From Pseudoalteromonas apostichopi (GTDB lineage: Bacteria; Pseudomonadota; Gammaproteobacteria; Enterobacterales; Alteromonadaceae): 64,000 nt of DNA. The stretch spans positions 62,001 to 126,000 of the forward strand of contig NZ_AP028066.1 of NCBI RefSeq assembly GCF_030297135.1. Direction: 5' to 3'. A program made the translations under genes and the position numbers. The notes beneath the pieces are model-generated. The model made no database searches. It saw nothing but the letters and a program-made list of their open reading frames with translations, and was not told the DNA's origin. Positions 51,029 through 59,831 of the stretch are shown piece after piece; positions within the stretch are counted from its first letter, which is position 1, and each line of letters starts with the position of its first letter.

Positions 51029-52030
51029 TTAATTTACTGGAGCGGTATCTATCCGCAGTTCTTCTTTGCAAAGCCCTTGCTCATACGCCCACTGCAATGC
51101 ATGTTGCATACCTTGCTGTAAGGTAAATTCAGGCTTATAACCCAAAATACGATGTGCTTTTTCATTACTATATGCCGCACTTTTACGGCTTAGCATACGC
51201 ATTGTTGATGGGTTGATATCGGTAGTTTTACCGACCAAGTGATAACACCACTCGATAAACCCTGTTAACTTTATTGCTAAGGCGTAGTTCACAACCTTGA
51301 CCTGCTTTTTCTTTTGCGCCTGAGCCAAGTAATTAAAATAAGTTTGATTAGTCACTTGCTCAGGTCCTGATAGATTAAAAATCTCACCGCTTGCATCATC
51401 GCTCATGGCGCTTAAGTAAATGCCTTTGACTAGATCATCAATATAAATAGGTCCAAACATGCCCTCGGGCACCATAAATGTCCCCTTTGCGATTTCTTGT
51501 AAAGGGTAGGCTATCCAAGGTCGTGATCCTGGTCCGTATACATCGCCAGGACGAATAATCGTGACATTGAGTTTTTTACTGGCGTGATAGCTTAGCGATA
51601 AATGCTCGCTCATCATTTTCGAGTCGTTATAGGCTCGACCATCAGGAAACAAAGGTGCATCTTCTTTAATGTCAGTTTGCAAATCACTGCCATAGACTGC
51701 GGTCGACGAAATATGAATAAAACGTTTTACGGTGTTTGCTGCCACAGCTGCATCAAGCAAATTTTTCGTCCAACCGACATTCGCCTGCCAGGTTTGCTTG
51801 TAACTAAACGCGTTTGAAACAATTGCCGCTGTATGAATAACTAAATCGCAGTCATTCATTAATGAGCGCCAGCTAGCTGGCTCATTTAAATTACCTGCAA
51901 TAATATTGAGCTCTTCACAGGGAATTAAATCAACCCCACATACATCGATTCCATGCGCTTTAAAGTAGCGCGCAAGTGTTCGACCAATGAAACCATTGCC
52001 GCCACTTATAAAAACTTTTGAGTAATGCAT
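51029..52030 (-). CDS. NAD(P)-dependent epimerase/dehydratase (extended SDR, 3-beta-HSD-like)
   Basis: A 333-aa oxidoreductase. The nucleotide-binding motif is ISGGNGFIGRTLARYF (GxxGxxG), with an Asp at the end of the second strand (CGVDL) favouring NAD. The catalytic triad is visible as Ser in HISSTAVYG and YNDSK (YxxxK). The RPGDVYGPGSRPW segment is typical of 3-beta-hydroxysteroid dehydrogenase / OleD-like members, which act on hydrophobic keto or hydroxy compounds. It is divergent from an AraC regulator and upstream of the cupin gene. The substrate is unknown. Confidence 0.87.
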   Translation of the reverse strand: MHYSKVFISGGNGFIGRTLARYFKAHGIDVCGVDLIPCEELNIIAGNLNEPASWRSLMNDCDLVIHTAAIVSNAFSYKQTWQANVGWTKNLLDAAVAANTVKRFIHISSTAVYGSDLQTDIKEDAPLFPDGRAYNDSKMMSEHLSLSYHASKKLNVTIIRPGDVYGPGSRPWIAYPLQEIAKGTFMVPEGMFGPIYIDDLVKGIYLSAMSDDASGEIFNLSGPEQVTNQTYFNYLAQAQKKKQVKVVNYALAIKLTGFIEWCYHLVGKTTDINPSTMRMLSRKSAAYSNEKAHRILGYKPEFTLQQGMQHALQWAYEQGLCKEELRIDTAPVN

Positions 52031-52179
52031 TGTGTGTTCCTCTTAAGTATATTGCGGCCCTATTCACCGTTCTCAGACCAATCAGTTAATACATTGTTAA
52101 ACTTTAATGACCTCTATTACTTTACTTTTCGCGCAATTGTTTTTACTTTTTACGCCAGCACATTCGAAAAGAGCACACT

Positions 52180-53199
52180 ATGCCCCGATTAACACAAGCA
52201 CCTGATCTAATTAGAGCATCTGCTCTACACGGATATATTGAACTGATTGAAAGTAAATTGGTGAATCCTGACGCACTACTATCGCGCGTTGGTTTAGACA
52301 GAAAGCAATTACAAGATGCCAATAACTTTGTGCAGTATCAGCAACTCATCCAGTTGTTAGAAATCACAGCGAAAGAATTAAACCTGCCCTATTTCGGGTT
52401 AGAGTTAGGCCGTTGGCAAAGCTTGAACATTTTGGGGTCAGTGGGTTATTTGATGGGGAATTGCGACACCCTTGAAATGGCGTTAAAAAATTTAACTAAG
52501 TACTATCATGTGCATCAAAATAGCGCTGACTTACTCCTTGAAGTAGACCAAGACTATGTAAAACTGTCGTTTTTAGTGCGCAGTAGCTTAAAATTGAGTG
52601 TTTACCATGGTGCCGACTTAGCTTTAAGTGTTGGGGTCAATTTGTTAAAGCAATTAACCGATGATCAAATAAAACTGCATCGTTTGGAGCTTCCCCACAG
52701 TTGCGATGAAAATCCTAGTGTTTATCGTCAAGCCCTTGGGCAAATTCCAACATTCAACTGCGCACACACCGCAGTTGTATTTGATAAAAAATATCTCAAG
52801 CTCACTATTAAAAATTCAGATAAACAGTTATTTTCTATACTTAGCCAACAGCTCGGACACCTTCAAGACACGAAACGAGAAAACATCTCTGATCACGTTG
52901 AAGTTCTGATCAAACAATATCTACTTCATGAAGAGTTTGGTGTAAATCTGATCGCCGAAAAGCTATCAATGAGTGCACGTAGCTTGCAGCGGCACTTAAC
53001 AAAGCATGAAACAACCTTTCGTGAATTAGTCGATGACGTGCGTTGTAATTTAGCACATCAGTATTTAACTGAATCTAGCCTCAGCTTATCAAACATCTCA
53101 GATATATTAAGCTTTTCTAATTACAGCGAATTTACTCGAGCTTTCAAGCGTTGGTATGGTATTCCACCAAAAAATTATCGTAAGTCTCATTCCTGTTAA
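52180..53199 (+). CDS. AraC-family transcriptional regulator
   Basis: A 339-aa regulator. The N-terminal 210 residues match the Arabinose_bd-type ligand domain (for example NILGSVGYLMGNCDTLEMAL). The C-terminal DNA-binding domain has two helix-turn-helix units, IAEKLSMSARSLQRHLTKHE and LSNISDILSFSNYSEFTRAF, ending in RWYGIPPKNYRK. It is divergent from the extended SDR gene and upstream of the SDR/acyl-CoA ligase pair, so it probably controls one or both sides (inference). Confidence 0.92.
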   Translation: MPRLTQAPDLIRASALHGYIELIESKLVNPDALLSRVGLDRKQLQDANNFVQYQQLIQLLEITAKELNLPYFGLELGRWQSLNILGSVGYLMGNCDTLEMALKNLTKYYHVHQNSADLLLEVDQDYVKLSFLVRSSLKLSVYHGADLALSVGVNLLKQLTDDQIKLHRLELPHSCDENPSVYRQALGQIPTFNCAHTAVVFDKKYLKLTIKNSDKQLFSILSQQLGHLQDTKRENISDHVEVLIKQYLLHEEFGVNLIAEKLSMSARSLQRHLTKHETTFRELVDDVRCNLAHQYLTESSLSLSNISDILSFSNYSEFTRAFKRWYGIPPKNYRKSHSC

Positions 53200-53295
53200 T
53201 GGCGTAAAAAGTTAAAAACAAGTCGTTTAAAGCTAAGTTTTCTGTTAACAACTTATATATATTGACTAGCTAGTTTCGCTAATTATTGGTCATGC

Positions 53296-53988
53296 ATGTT
53301 AAGAAGAGTGTTTATTACAGGTGCCAACAGTGGCGTTGGGTTCGAGTTAGCAAAGCATTATATTCGCCGAGGTGACGATGTAGCTCTCTTCGGTTTTCAG
53401 TTTAGCGATAAAACCAGACATGCCTTAATTGAGCTGAAAAATACAGATCAGTACGTTGAATTTTTTGCGAGCAACATTGCCGATTTTGAAGCGTTACAAA
53501 TCCAGGTAAACAATGCTATTTCAGCGATAGGCAAACCCGAATTAGCAATAGAGTGCTCACAATTTTGTTTTGAGAACAGTGAGCAACCTTGTCACAAACT
53601 TGGTTTAGCCAGTCACAATTTTGCTAATGCAATAAGCCCTTACCTTGATATGAATAGTCACCTAGCTTTAACGGCTCCCACCACCAATGCAAACAAACTT
53701 TCACCAGACCCCAGCTTCTTACTTCTTACAAAGGAGCTACGTCAAAAGTTAAAACCAAGCAATATTAAAGTCAGCTTAATTTGTACTTATAAAATTGACA
53801 CTTTACTTAAAAACTCAACCGTAACCTCTAAGCAAGTTTTACAAGGCTTAGATAAGCAAAAATTAATGGTGATCTTAGGCTTACAATCTAAACTAACCTA
53901 TATCATGAGCCGTTATTTACCGAATTGGATAATGAGTTCTGTGATTGATCGCCTCATCAAACAACAACTAATAAGAACAACACGCTAA
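53296..53988 (+). CDS. Short-chain dehydrogenase-like protein without catalytic Tyr
   Basis: A 230-aa protein with a clear SDR Rossmann start, RRVFITGANSGVGFELAKHY (TGxxxGxG). Further on the family pattern fades: the NAG motif is replaced by IECSQFCF, the catalytic Ser position reads LALTAPTT, and the YxxxK pair is not found (DPSFLLLTKEL stands in its place). The C-terminal half keeps SDR-like secondary structure (KPSNIKVSLICTYKIDTLLK). It may be a non-catalytic or repurposed SDR. It lies 9 bp before the acyl-CoA ligase gene and should be cotranscribed with it. Confidence 0.7.
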   Translation: MLRRVFITGANSGVGFELAKHYIRRGDDVALFGFQFSDKTRHALIELKNTDQYVEFFASNIADFEALQIQVNNAISAIGKPELAIECSQFCFENSEQPCHKLGLASHNFANAISPYLDMNSHLALTAPTTNANKLSPDPSFLLLTKELRQKLKPSNIKVSLICTYKIDTLLKNSTVTSKQVLQGLDKQKLMVILGLQSKLTYIMSRYLPNWIMSSVIDRLIKQQLIRTTR

Positions 53989-53997
53989 GGAACAACC

Positions 53998-55536
53998 ATG
54001 GACACACATGATAACCTCACGCAATTAATTGAGCATACATGTCAGACGTATGCCGCTCTTCCTGCCTATAACAGTGCAGGTAAAACACTCACTTTTTCTC
54101 AAGTAGAACAACAATCTCGCTATTTAGCACAGTGGTTTCAGCATCAAAGCGGTCTTGTTGCGGGGGATCGAATCGCTATTCAACTGCCTAATATTGTTGA
54201 CTACCCTATCGTTACCTATGCAGCATTTCGAGCCGGATTAATCGTTGTAAATACCAACCCGCTTTACACTGCTCGTGAAATGCTGCATCAGTTTAATGAT
54301 GCAGATGTTAAAGCCATTGTTATTCTTGACGCCCTTACCGATAAATTAGCAACAATTATCAATGATACCTCGATCAAAACCGTTATTGTTGCAGCCGCGG
54401 TTGCTGAGCCGACATTGCAAGAGGGTCAATTTTCATTAAATGAACTCATTCGCCAAGGTGAAAGACTCACACCACTTAGCGCTCATCAGGCAAGTCGTGA
54501 CGATATTGCTGTTTTACAATACACTGGCGGGACAACTGGGGTTGCCAAGGCCGCAATGCTAAGTCATGGCAACATCTTAGCCAATGCCGAGCAAATGAAT
54601 GAGCGCTTTGATGACATTTTAACGCCAGGCCAAGAAACCGGTATTTGCCCGCTTCCGCTTTATCATATTTACGCTTTTACTGTGAACATGGTTGGCCTAT
54701 TTGCCATGGGGCAATTTAATGTACTTATTCCAAACCCTCGTGACCTCGATGCTTTAGTGAAGCAAATCGAACCATTTGAGATTAATTACTTTTCAGGTAT
54801 CAACACGTTATTTATCGGCTTGTGTATGCACCCGGGGTTTAAGGCACTTAATTTTTCAAACCTAAAAATGACCGTTTCAGGGGGCGCAGCTTTAACACAT
54901 GCTGCAGCTGATGCGTGGATGAGCACCACAGGTTGCACAATCACAGAAGGCTATGGATTGTCAGAAACCTCGCCCGTTGCCACACTTAATGACTTTAAAA
55001 AAGAAGAAATTGGCAGCATTGGCCGCCCACTATCAAACACCACCGTGGAAATTTGGGATGAAAACGACGAGCCTGTTGCTGACGGTGAGTCTGGCGAGAT
55101 AGTTGTTAAAGGCCCGCAGGTGATGATGGGTTATTGGCAGCGTCAAGACGAAACAGACAAATGTATGAAACGAGGTTTTTTCAAAACTGGTGATGTGGGT
55201 CTGAAACTTCCAAGTGGTAATTACAAAATTGTAGACCGTTTAAAAGACATGATTATTGTCTCTGGCTTTAACGTGTACCCTAACGAAGTTGAAAATGTGC
55301 TTTGTCAGCACCCTGCTATCTGCGAAGCCGCCGTTATTGGCGCAAAAGATGAAAAAACCGGTGAGCGTGTCTGTGCCTACATTACCTTAAAAGAGCATAT
55401 TGATGAGCAACAAGTGAGTGACTATTGCCGCGAAAACTTAAGTGCTTATAAAGTGCCTAAATCAATCATTTTTATGGAACAATTACCTAAATCGACGGTT
55501 GGCAAAATTCTACGTCGAGAGTTACGCCAACAATAA
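53998..55536 (+). CDS. Long-chain acyl-CoA synthetase (AMP-binding, FadD-like)
   Basis: A 512-aa adenylate-forming enzyme that activates a carboxylic acid with ATP and CoA. Motifs are VLQYTGGTTGVAKAAMLSHGN (P-loop-like A3), ITEGYGLSETSPVA (A5), GFFKTGDVG (A7), and IVDRLKDMIIVSGFNVYPNE (A8), with the C-terminal Lys in LPKSTVGKILRREL (A10). All residues needed for catalysis are present. The sequence around the acyl pocket resembles FadD-type medium/long-chain ligases. RBS AAGGAA precedes the ATG. It shares an operon with the SDR-like gene, with a terminator after it. Confidence 0.9.
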   Translation: MDTHDNLTQLIEHTCQTYAALPAYNSAGKTLTFSQVEQQSRYLAQWFQHQSGLVAGDRIAIQLPNIVDYPIVTYAAFRAGLIVVNTNPLYTAREMLHQFNDADVKAIVILDALTDKLATIINDTSIKTVIVAAAVAEPTLQEGQFSLNELIRQGERLTPLSAHQASRDDIAVLQYTGGTTGVAKAAMLSHGNILANAEQMNERFDDILTPGQETGICPLPLYHIYAFTVNMVGLFAMGQFNVLIPNPRDLDALVKQIEPFEINYFSGINTLFIGLCMHPGFKALNFSNLKMTVSGGAALTHAAADAWMSTTGCTITEGYGLSETSPVATLNDFKKEEIGSIGRPLSNTTVEIWDENDEPVADGESGEIVVKGPQVMMGYWQRQDETDKCMKRGFFKTGDVGLKLPSGNYKIVDRLKDMIIVSGFNVYPNEVENVLCQHPAICEAAVIGAKDEKTGERVCAYITLKEHIDEQQVSDYCRENLSAYKVPKSIIFMEQLPKSTVGKILRRELRQQ

Positions 55537-55581
55537 AGCGATCGTTTTAGCCGCCTAACTGGTATAAAATAGTTAAAAGAT

Positions 55582-55608
55582 AAAAGCATACCGTTAGGTA
55601 TGCTTTTT
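55582..55608 (+). terminator. Terminator of the SDR/acyl-CoA ligase operon
   Basis: AAAAGCATACC (55582-55592) pairs with GGTATGCTTTT (55597-55607) over 4 nt, ending in TTTTT. It lies 45 bp past the stop and shows that the next gene starts downstream, at 55633. Confidence 0.88.
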
Positions 55609-55632
55609 AATTTAAGCGGTTTTAAGGTCATT

Positions 55633-56052
55633 ATGGAAAAGTTTATTAATCACATTCAACTCGGTTACTTAGGTTTACTGCCGTTTTTAGGCTGCGTTGG
55701 CTGGCCACTCATCGCAGGCAGTAATGCTGTCAACTTAGACTTTTTCACTTTTTATAGCATCGCTATTTTAGCCTTTATGGCTGGTAACTTATGGCATGCA
55801 GGCCAGCAAACGCATGCTGATGCCCTTAAAGCGATCATTCCTATCTTACCTATTGGCTTTTTAAGTTTTTTACCAACAACCTGGACTCTCGCTTGGCTAG
55901 CGGCAAGCTTTTGGCTTGTATTATTATTCGAGAAAAGCTCGCCGCAGTGGCAAACCTATCACGTTGATTATCAAAAAATGCGATTTGTTTTAACCTCAGT
56001 TGTATTTGTATGCCACATTTTTGTGATTGGTATGAGTATCTATCCTGAGTAG
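55633..56052 (+). CDS. DUF3429 family inner-membrane protein
   Basis: A 139-aa protein with four or five membrane segments: LGYLGLLPFLGCVGWPLI at the N-terminus (the family's typical LGLLPF motif), FYSIAILAFMAGNLWHAG, IIPILPIGFLSFLP, TLAWLAASFWLVLLFE, and a last helix. I start at the ATG at 55633 because an earlier in-frame ATG lies inside the terminator. The function of DUF3429 is unknown. Confidence 0.75.
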   Translation: MEKFINHIQLGYLGLLPFLGCVGWPLIAGSNAVNLDFFTFYSIAILAFMAGNLWHAGQQTHADALKAIIPILPIGFLSFLPTTWTLAWLAASFWLVLLFEKSSPQWQTYHVDYQKMRFVLTSVVFVCHIFVIGMSIYPE

Positions 56053-56106
56053 CCCTTTAGCCCTGTTTACGGTAACATCCGCGGCTCAGTTTCTTAAGGA
56101 CTTGCT

Positions 56107-56478
56107 ATGATAGATCAATTGCGCGCCAAACTAGACCTCCTCGGCGAAAATTACGTTGAAAAAGGCGCTCACTTTAAAATTAAAGTGATTCCTTTTTTTT
56201 GTGCTATCCACATCAAAAAAGATCACAAAAACCAAGGTACTCTAAAGTTATATTCCAATCAGTTGATTGAAATATTTTTAGCTACCATGTTCTTATTATT
56301 CGGGTTAATGCTCTTTGACACAGATGCAGGCTTTACGCACGGTCCTATTCATATCGTTATTGCCGTTTTAATAAGTTTTAACTTAATATTTAAGCAAATA
56401 GCGATTGAAGGACTTAAAACTCGCTTAGCGCTTTGTCCTGAAATCGCAGTTGAAAAAGCGCAAAAACAAGGCAAATAA
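56107..56478 (+). CDS. Small uncharacterised membrane protein, 123 aa
   Basis: I do not recognise a family. The protein has a soluble N-terminus of about 55 residues with basic patches (KIKVIPFFCAIHIKKDHKNQ), two membrane helices (IEIFLATMFLLFGLMLF and IHIVIAVLISFNLIF, about 58-98), and a soluble tail ending in many Lys and Gln. RBS AAGGA precedes the ATG. The gene ends 4 bp before the methyltransferase gene and is likely cotranscribed with it. Confidence 0.65.
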   Translation: MIDQLRAKLDLLGENYVEKGAHFKIKVIPFFCAIHIKKDHKNQGTLKLYSNQLIEIFLATMFLLFGLMLFDTDAGFTHGPIHIVIAVLISFNLIFKQIAIEGLKTRLALCPEIAVEKAQKQGK

Positions 56479-56482
56479 CAAC

Positions 56483-57283
56483 ATGTTTTTAGACCCTAGT
56501 TGGCGCATTTTGACGGTAGGGGATGGTGATTTGTCATTTTCGCATTCCATTGCTCGTCATATAAACCCCGCTAAGCTTGTTGCTTCGACCTATGATGATG
56601 CAAACACTATAGAGCAAAAATATGCCGACAATGCACTAAGCGCTTTGCAACAACTAAATGTAGCAACACTCACTGAGTTTGATGTTACACAGCCCGATTC
56701 ATGGCTGCGCTTAGGCGAGGCACGTTTCGATCTGGTTATTTTTCAATTTCCACTTATACCTGCGTTTAAAGGTGAAGCAGCATTCAAAGCAAATACCCAA
56801 CAAGGTGGTATGAATGTTTTAAACCGCGCTTTGTTGCATCGCTACTTAGACTACGCAAGCCAATTCGCATTAGATAAAAATGGCCCAATGCTGTGTTACA
56901 TCACCTCTAAAGATGTAAAACCGTATCGCGAATGGAATATTGAAGGCACGTTAAATCAAGGACTTAATTGCCAGTATCTTGGCCAAATGCCATTCGATAT
57001 TAGCGTGTTTCCGGGCTATAAAATTCGCAATGTTGATCGCGATAAACACGTTAAAGACACCAGCGGCATTACCTATGTATTTAGCGAAAAAACTGACCAT
57101 GACATTACCTCTAAGCTGACTTTACCCGCTTATTTAGGTGATAAACACTGTGCTTTATGCCGCGTTGGCCCTTATATGGCACAAGAAGATGAAGACAAAC
57201 ATTTGTTAAGCAAGAAACATAAACAAATGGAAAAATTTGAACAGGATTGGCAAGCATGGCTTGCACAAAACAACCAGGAGTAA
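56483..57283 (+). CDS. BMT5-like (DUF2431) SAM-dependent methyltransferase with C-terminal C2H2 zinc finger
   Basis: A 266-aa Rossmann-fold methyltransferase. The SAM-binding start reads WRILTVGDGDLSFSHSIARH, followed by LVASTYDDANTIEQKYADNA and LVIFQFPLIP. These are the hallmarks of DUF2431, whose yeast member Bmt5 makes m3U in 25S rRNA. The C-terminus carries a CxxC-x13-HxxxxxH motif: CALC at 223-226, then His240 and His246 in DKHLLSKKHKQ. That looks like a U1/matrin-type zinc finger, rare in bacteria and suited to RNA binding. I start at the ATG at 56483. A role in rRNA modification is inference. It is followed 2 bp later by an oxidoreductase gene. Confidence 0.75.
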   Translation: MFLDPSWRILTVGDGDLSFSHSIARHINPAKLVASTYDDANTIEQKYADNALSALQQLNVATLTEFDVTQPDSWLRLGEARFDLVIFQFPLIPAFKGEAAFKANTQQGGMNVLNRALLHRYLDYASQFALDKNGPMLCYITSKDVKPYREWNIEGTLNQGLNCQYLGQMPFDISVFPGYKIRNVDRDKHVKDTSGITYVFSEKTDHDITSKLTLPAYLGDKHCALCRVGPYMAQEDEDKHLLSKKHKQMEKFEQDWQAWLAQNNQE

Positions 57284-57285
57284 AT

Positions 57286-58275
57286 ATGAAATTTGTGATT
57301 GTAGGTACCAATTTTATAAGCGACACGCTACTGAGTGCAGCCAAACAAATTGAACAATTCTCCTTATATGGCGTTTGCTCTCGAGAGCAGCAAACAGGTG
57401 AGTCTTTCCTTGCAAAGCACGACATTGCAAACGCAAAAGTATTTACCAACATTGAGCAAGTGTGCCAAGACCCATTAGTCGATGCCGTCTACATTGCTGC
57501 ACCAAATAGCTTCCACAAAGACTACGCTGTAATGTGTTTAAAAGCCGGTAAACACGTTTTAGGTGAAAAGCCTTCGGCTGCTAATAGCACAGAACTTGAG
57601 GCAATTATTCAAGCAGCAAAAACGCATCAACGTTTATACATGGAAGCGATGATGACCACCCATTTACCAAACTTTGCACGTTTAAAAAATGCCATCACAA
57701 AAATTGGTACACCACGAAAATATATTGGTCAATATAGTCAGTACTCATCACGTTACGATAAGTATAAAAATGGTGAGCGCCCAAATACTTTCTTGCCAGA
57801 GTTTGCTAACGGCGCATTAGTAGATTTAGGCATTTATCCGCTATATATCTTACTTGCAATTTGGGGTGCCCCACAAACAGTAAAAGCCAGTGGCGTATTA
57901 CTTGAAACCGGTGTTGATGGGGCTGGCGACGTATTATTAAATTATGCCGATAAGCAGGCGCTGATCAGCTACTCTAAAATCTCGCAAGGCGATAATTTTA
58001 CTGAAATTCAAGGTGAAAAAGGCCGTATTCGTATCGAAGCAGTATCACTATTAAAACGCATGCAGTTTATCGGCAACGATGGTACTGTCGAAGAGCTCTC
58101 TGAGGAGTTTGATGAACACTTTATGCGTCATGAAGTAAGCCATTTCATTCAAGCGGCGAATGCCGGACAAATTGAGTCTTCAGTTAATACCCATGCACTG
58201 TCAAAACAAGTTATGGCAGTGCTTGATGAAGCACGAAGTCAACTTGGCGTTGTATACCCCGCAGACAAAAGCTAA
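57286..58275 (+). CDS. Gfo/Idh/MocA family oxidoreductase
   Basis: A 329-aa NAD(P)-dependent dehydrogenase. It starts at the ATG at 57286 with AGGAG upstream (MKFVIVGTNFISDTLLSAAK); an upstream in-frame ATG overlaps the previous gene and is unlikely. The family motif VDAVYIAAPNSFHKDYA is followed by GKHVLGEKPSA with the catalytic-site Lys, and the C-terminal domain shows FANGALVDLGIYPLYILLA. Members act on sugars, inositols and dihydrodiols. It lies 2 bp after the methyltransferase gene. It differs from the oxidoreductase at 12.4 kb in both context and sequence. Confidence 0.87.
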   Translation: MKFVIVGTNFISDTLLSAAKQIEQFSLYGVCSREQQTGESFLAKHDIANAKVFTNIEQVCQDPLVDAVYIAAPNSFHKDYAVMCLKAGKHVLGEKPSAANSTELEAIIQAAKTHQRLYMEAMMTTHLPNFARLKNAITKIGTPRKYIGQYSQYSSRYDKYKNGERPNTFLPEFANGALVDLGIYPLYILLAIWGAPQTVKASGVLLETGVDGAGDVLLNYADKQALISYSKISQGDNFTEIQGEKGRIRIEAVSLLKRMQFIGNDGTVEELSEEFDEHFMRHEVSHFIQAANAGQIESSVNTHALSKQVMAVLDEARSQLGVVYPADKS

Positions 58276-58282
58276 TAATGAC

Positions 58283-58309
58283 CTAGGGCAGCTATTCTAG
58301 TTGCCCTAG
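58283..58309. terminator. Bidirectional hairpin between convergent genes
   Basis: CTAGGGCA (58283-58290) pairs with TGCCCTAG (58302-58309), extended inward by a G-T pair and CTA/TAG to leave a 3-nt loop. It overlaps the flagellin stop codon. There is no clear T-run on either side. Confidence 0.6.
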
Positions 58310-59647
58310 CAAACTCAAAATTCCATCCTTAGTAATATTCCTCGCTTGCATAGCAACACTAACACCCGCTTGTTGAACAATATCTAGTGATACTTTTTCA
58401 GCCATTACTTTGGCAAAATCGGTATCTTCAATTCGCTGGTTTGCTGAACTTAGCATCGACGACTGATTAGATTCATTGCGTATAGTCGACTCAATTGCAT
58501 TCATTTTTGCCCCGACTTCAGCTCTGAACCCACCGATACGCGACAATGCAGTGTCAATTCTAGCAATTGCATTTTGAGCCAAGTCTTCGCGGCCTATAGT
58601 AATGCCCTCAATTGTTAAAGAACCAGCACTGGCATCAATATCTTCAAATATAATATAACCATCTTCGCCAATTGCTTGGTCTGTTGATGTTACCATCATC
58701 GGACCATCACTTGATTCAGCAGATGATGAATTTAAACTCCCTAGAGAGTCCCAACTGGCAGTAATTCGAAACATACCCGAGCCAATCACTGTAAGAAGCA
58801 GCGGCTCGGTTACATTATCAATGAATATTTCTTCATTTGAACTACCTGAGCTTGGGTTACCATTCCCCGAGTAGGTAAAGTTCATTCCATTAATAGTTTG
58901 ACTATTTACAGCTGGGAAATTAAAACCTCCCCCCGTAAATAAATTGCCATTGCTATATGTTTCTGTGCCTTGGTAACCATTTGCTGGAGTAAACAAATTT
59001 GCCTCAATTCTAGATTGCACAGACGATAAATCTTGCCCGACTAAATGCTCGCCAGTTTGGGTAAATAGATTTAAATCATCATTCGCACCATTATCATTTA
59101 TTTGAATCCTGACGTTCGTTGAACCCGCAGGTATTAGGCCTAAAGAAATATCTCCTGAGTTCATCCCTTGCTGAACATTATTAGAAAACACTTCATCTAA
59201 TACCGGAACATTATCTAAATTCGTCTCTAGTTCAGGCTTAGACATTAATGGTTTTTTACCAAAAATTTCTGTATTTACTACAACGCTGTTTATATGATCT
59301 CGTAATTGTGAAAACTCTTCATTTAACGCTTCCCTATCTATATCTGTATTTGAGCCATTTGCTGCTTGAAGAGCTAAAGTTCGCATGCGTTGAAGCGTAT
59401 CTGTGAGTTCTGATAAACCAGCATCAGCAACTTGTCCATAGCTAATACCATCTTGTAAATTTCGAAGTGTTTGTTGCTTCACTGCTAATTGTGTTGTTAA
59501 TCGATGACTTATCTGTAGGCCAGCAGCGTCGTCTTTTGCAGAGTTTATACGTTTCCCCGAAGCTAATTTCTCATAGGTTGAGGTAATAGATTGCGTGTTT
59601 TGCAGTGAACTTGGCGTGCGTAGTCGTGGCGAATTGATCGTCAACAT
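58292..59647 (-). CDS. Flagellin family protein
   Basis: A 451-aa protein with the conserved ends of flagellin: N-terminal LASGKRINSAKDDAAGLQIS and LRNLQDGISYGQVADAGLSE, and C-terminal EDTDFAKVMAEKVSLDIVQQ with a final LLGQLE. The middle (about 145-350) is variable and glycine/serine-rich, as expected for the surface-exposed part of the filament. I choose the ATG at 59647, with AAGGA upstream, rather than an in-frame ATG 14 codons earlier. Flagellins are exported through the flagellar apparatus. No other flagellar gene is nearby, so this is an isolated copy. Confidence 0.9.
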   Translation of the reverse strand: MLTINSPRLRTPSSLQNTQSITSTYEKLASGKRINSAKDDAAGLQISHRLTTQLAVKQQTLRNLQDGISYGQVADAGLSELTDTLQRMRTLALQAANGSNTDIDREALNEEFSQLRDHINSVVVNTEIFGKKPLMSKPELETNLDNVPVLDEVFSNNVQQGMNSGDISLGLIPAGSTNVRIQINDNGANDDLNLFTQTGEHLVGQDLSSVQSRIEANLFTPANGYQGTETYSNGNLFTGGGFNFPAVNSQTINGMNFTYSGNGNPSSGSSNEEIFIDNVTEPLLLTVIGSGMFRITASWDSLGSLNSSSAESSDGPMMVTSTDQAIGEDGYIIFEDIDASAGSLTIEGITIGREDLAQNAIARIDTALSRIGGFRAEVGAKMNAIESTIRNESNQSSMLSSANQRIEDTDFAKVMAEKVSLDIVQQAGVSVAMQARNITKDGILSLLGQLE

Positions 59648-59831
59648 TTTGTCTTCCTTGGCAAAAAGACTAGACGAAGCAAAACTCATACCATTTTATT
59701 AGTAACTAAAAGTTTTCAACTTTCCTTGAATTAACCTTCTTAATGAATGTTCATTTGTAACAATATTTTTGCGGTTGTAGGTTATTGCACTATGTTTAAA
59801 TTATGCATTATTTAATTTGTGAGACTTAGCC

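Noticed and set aside
53292..53298. ATG at 53292 as the start of the SDR-like gene
   Set aside because: It is out of frame with the SDR motif; the ATG at 53296 is in frame.
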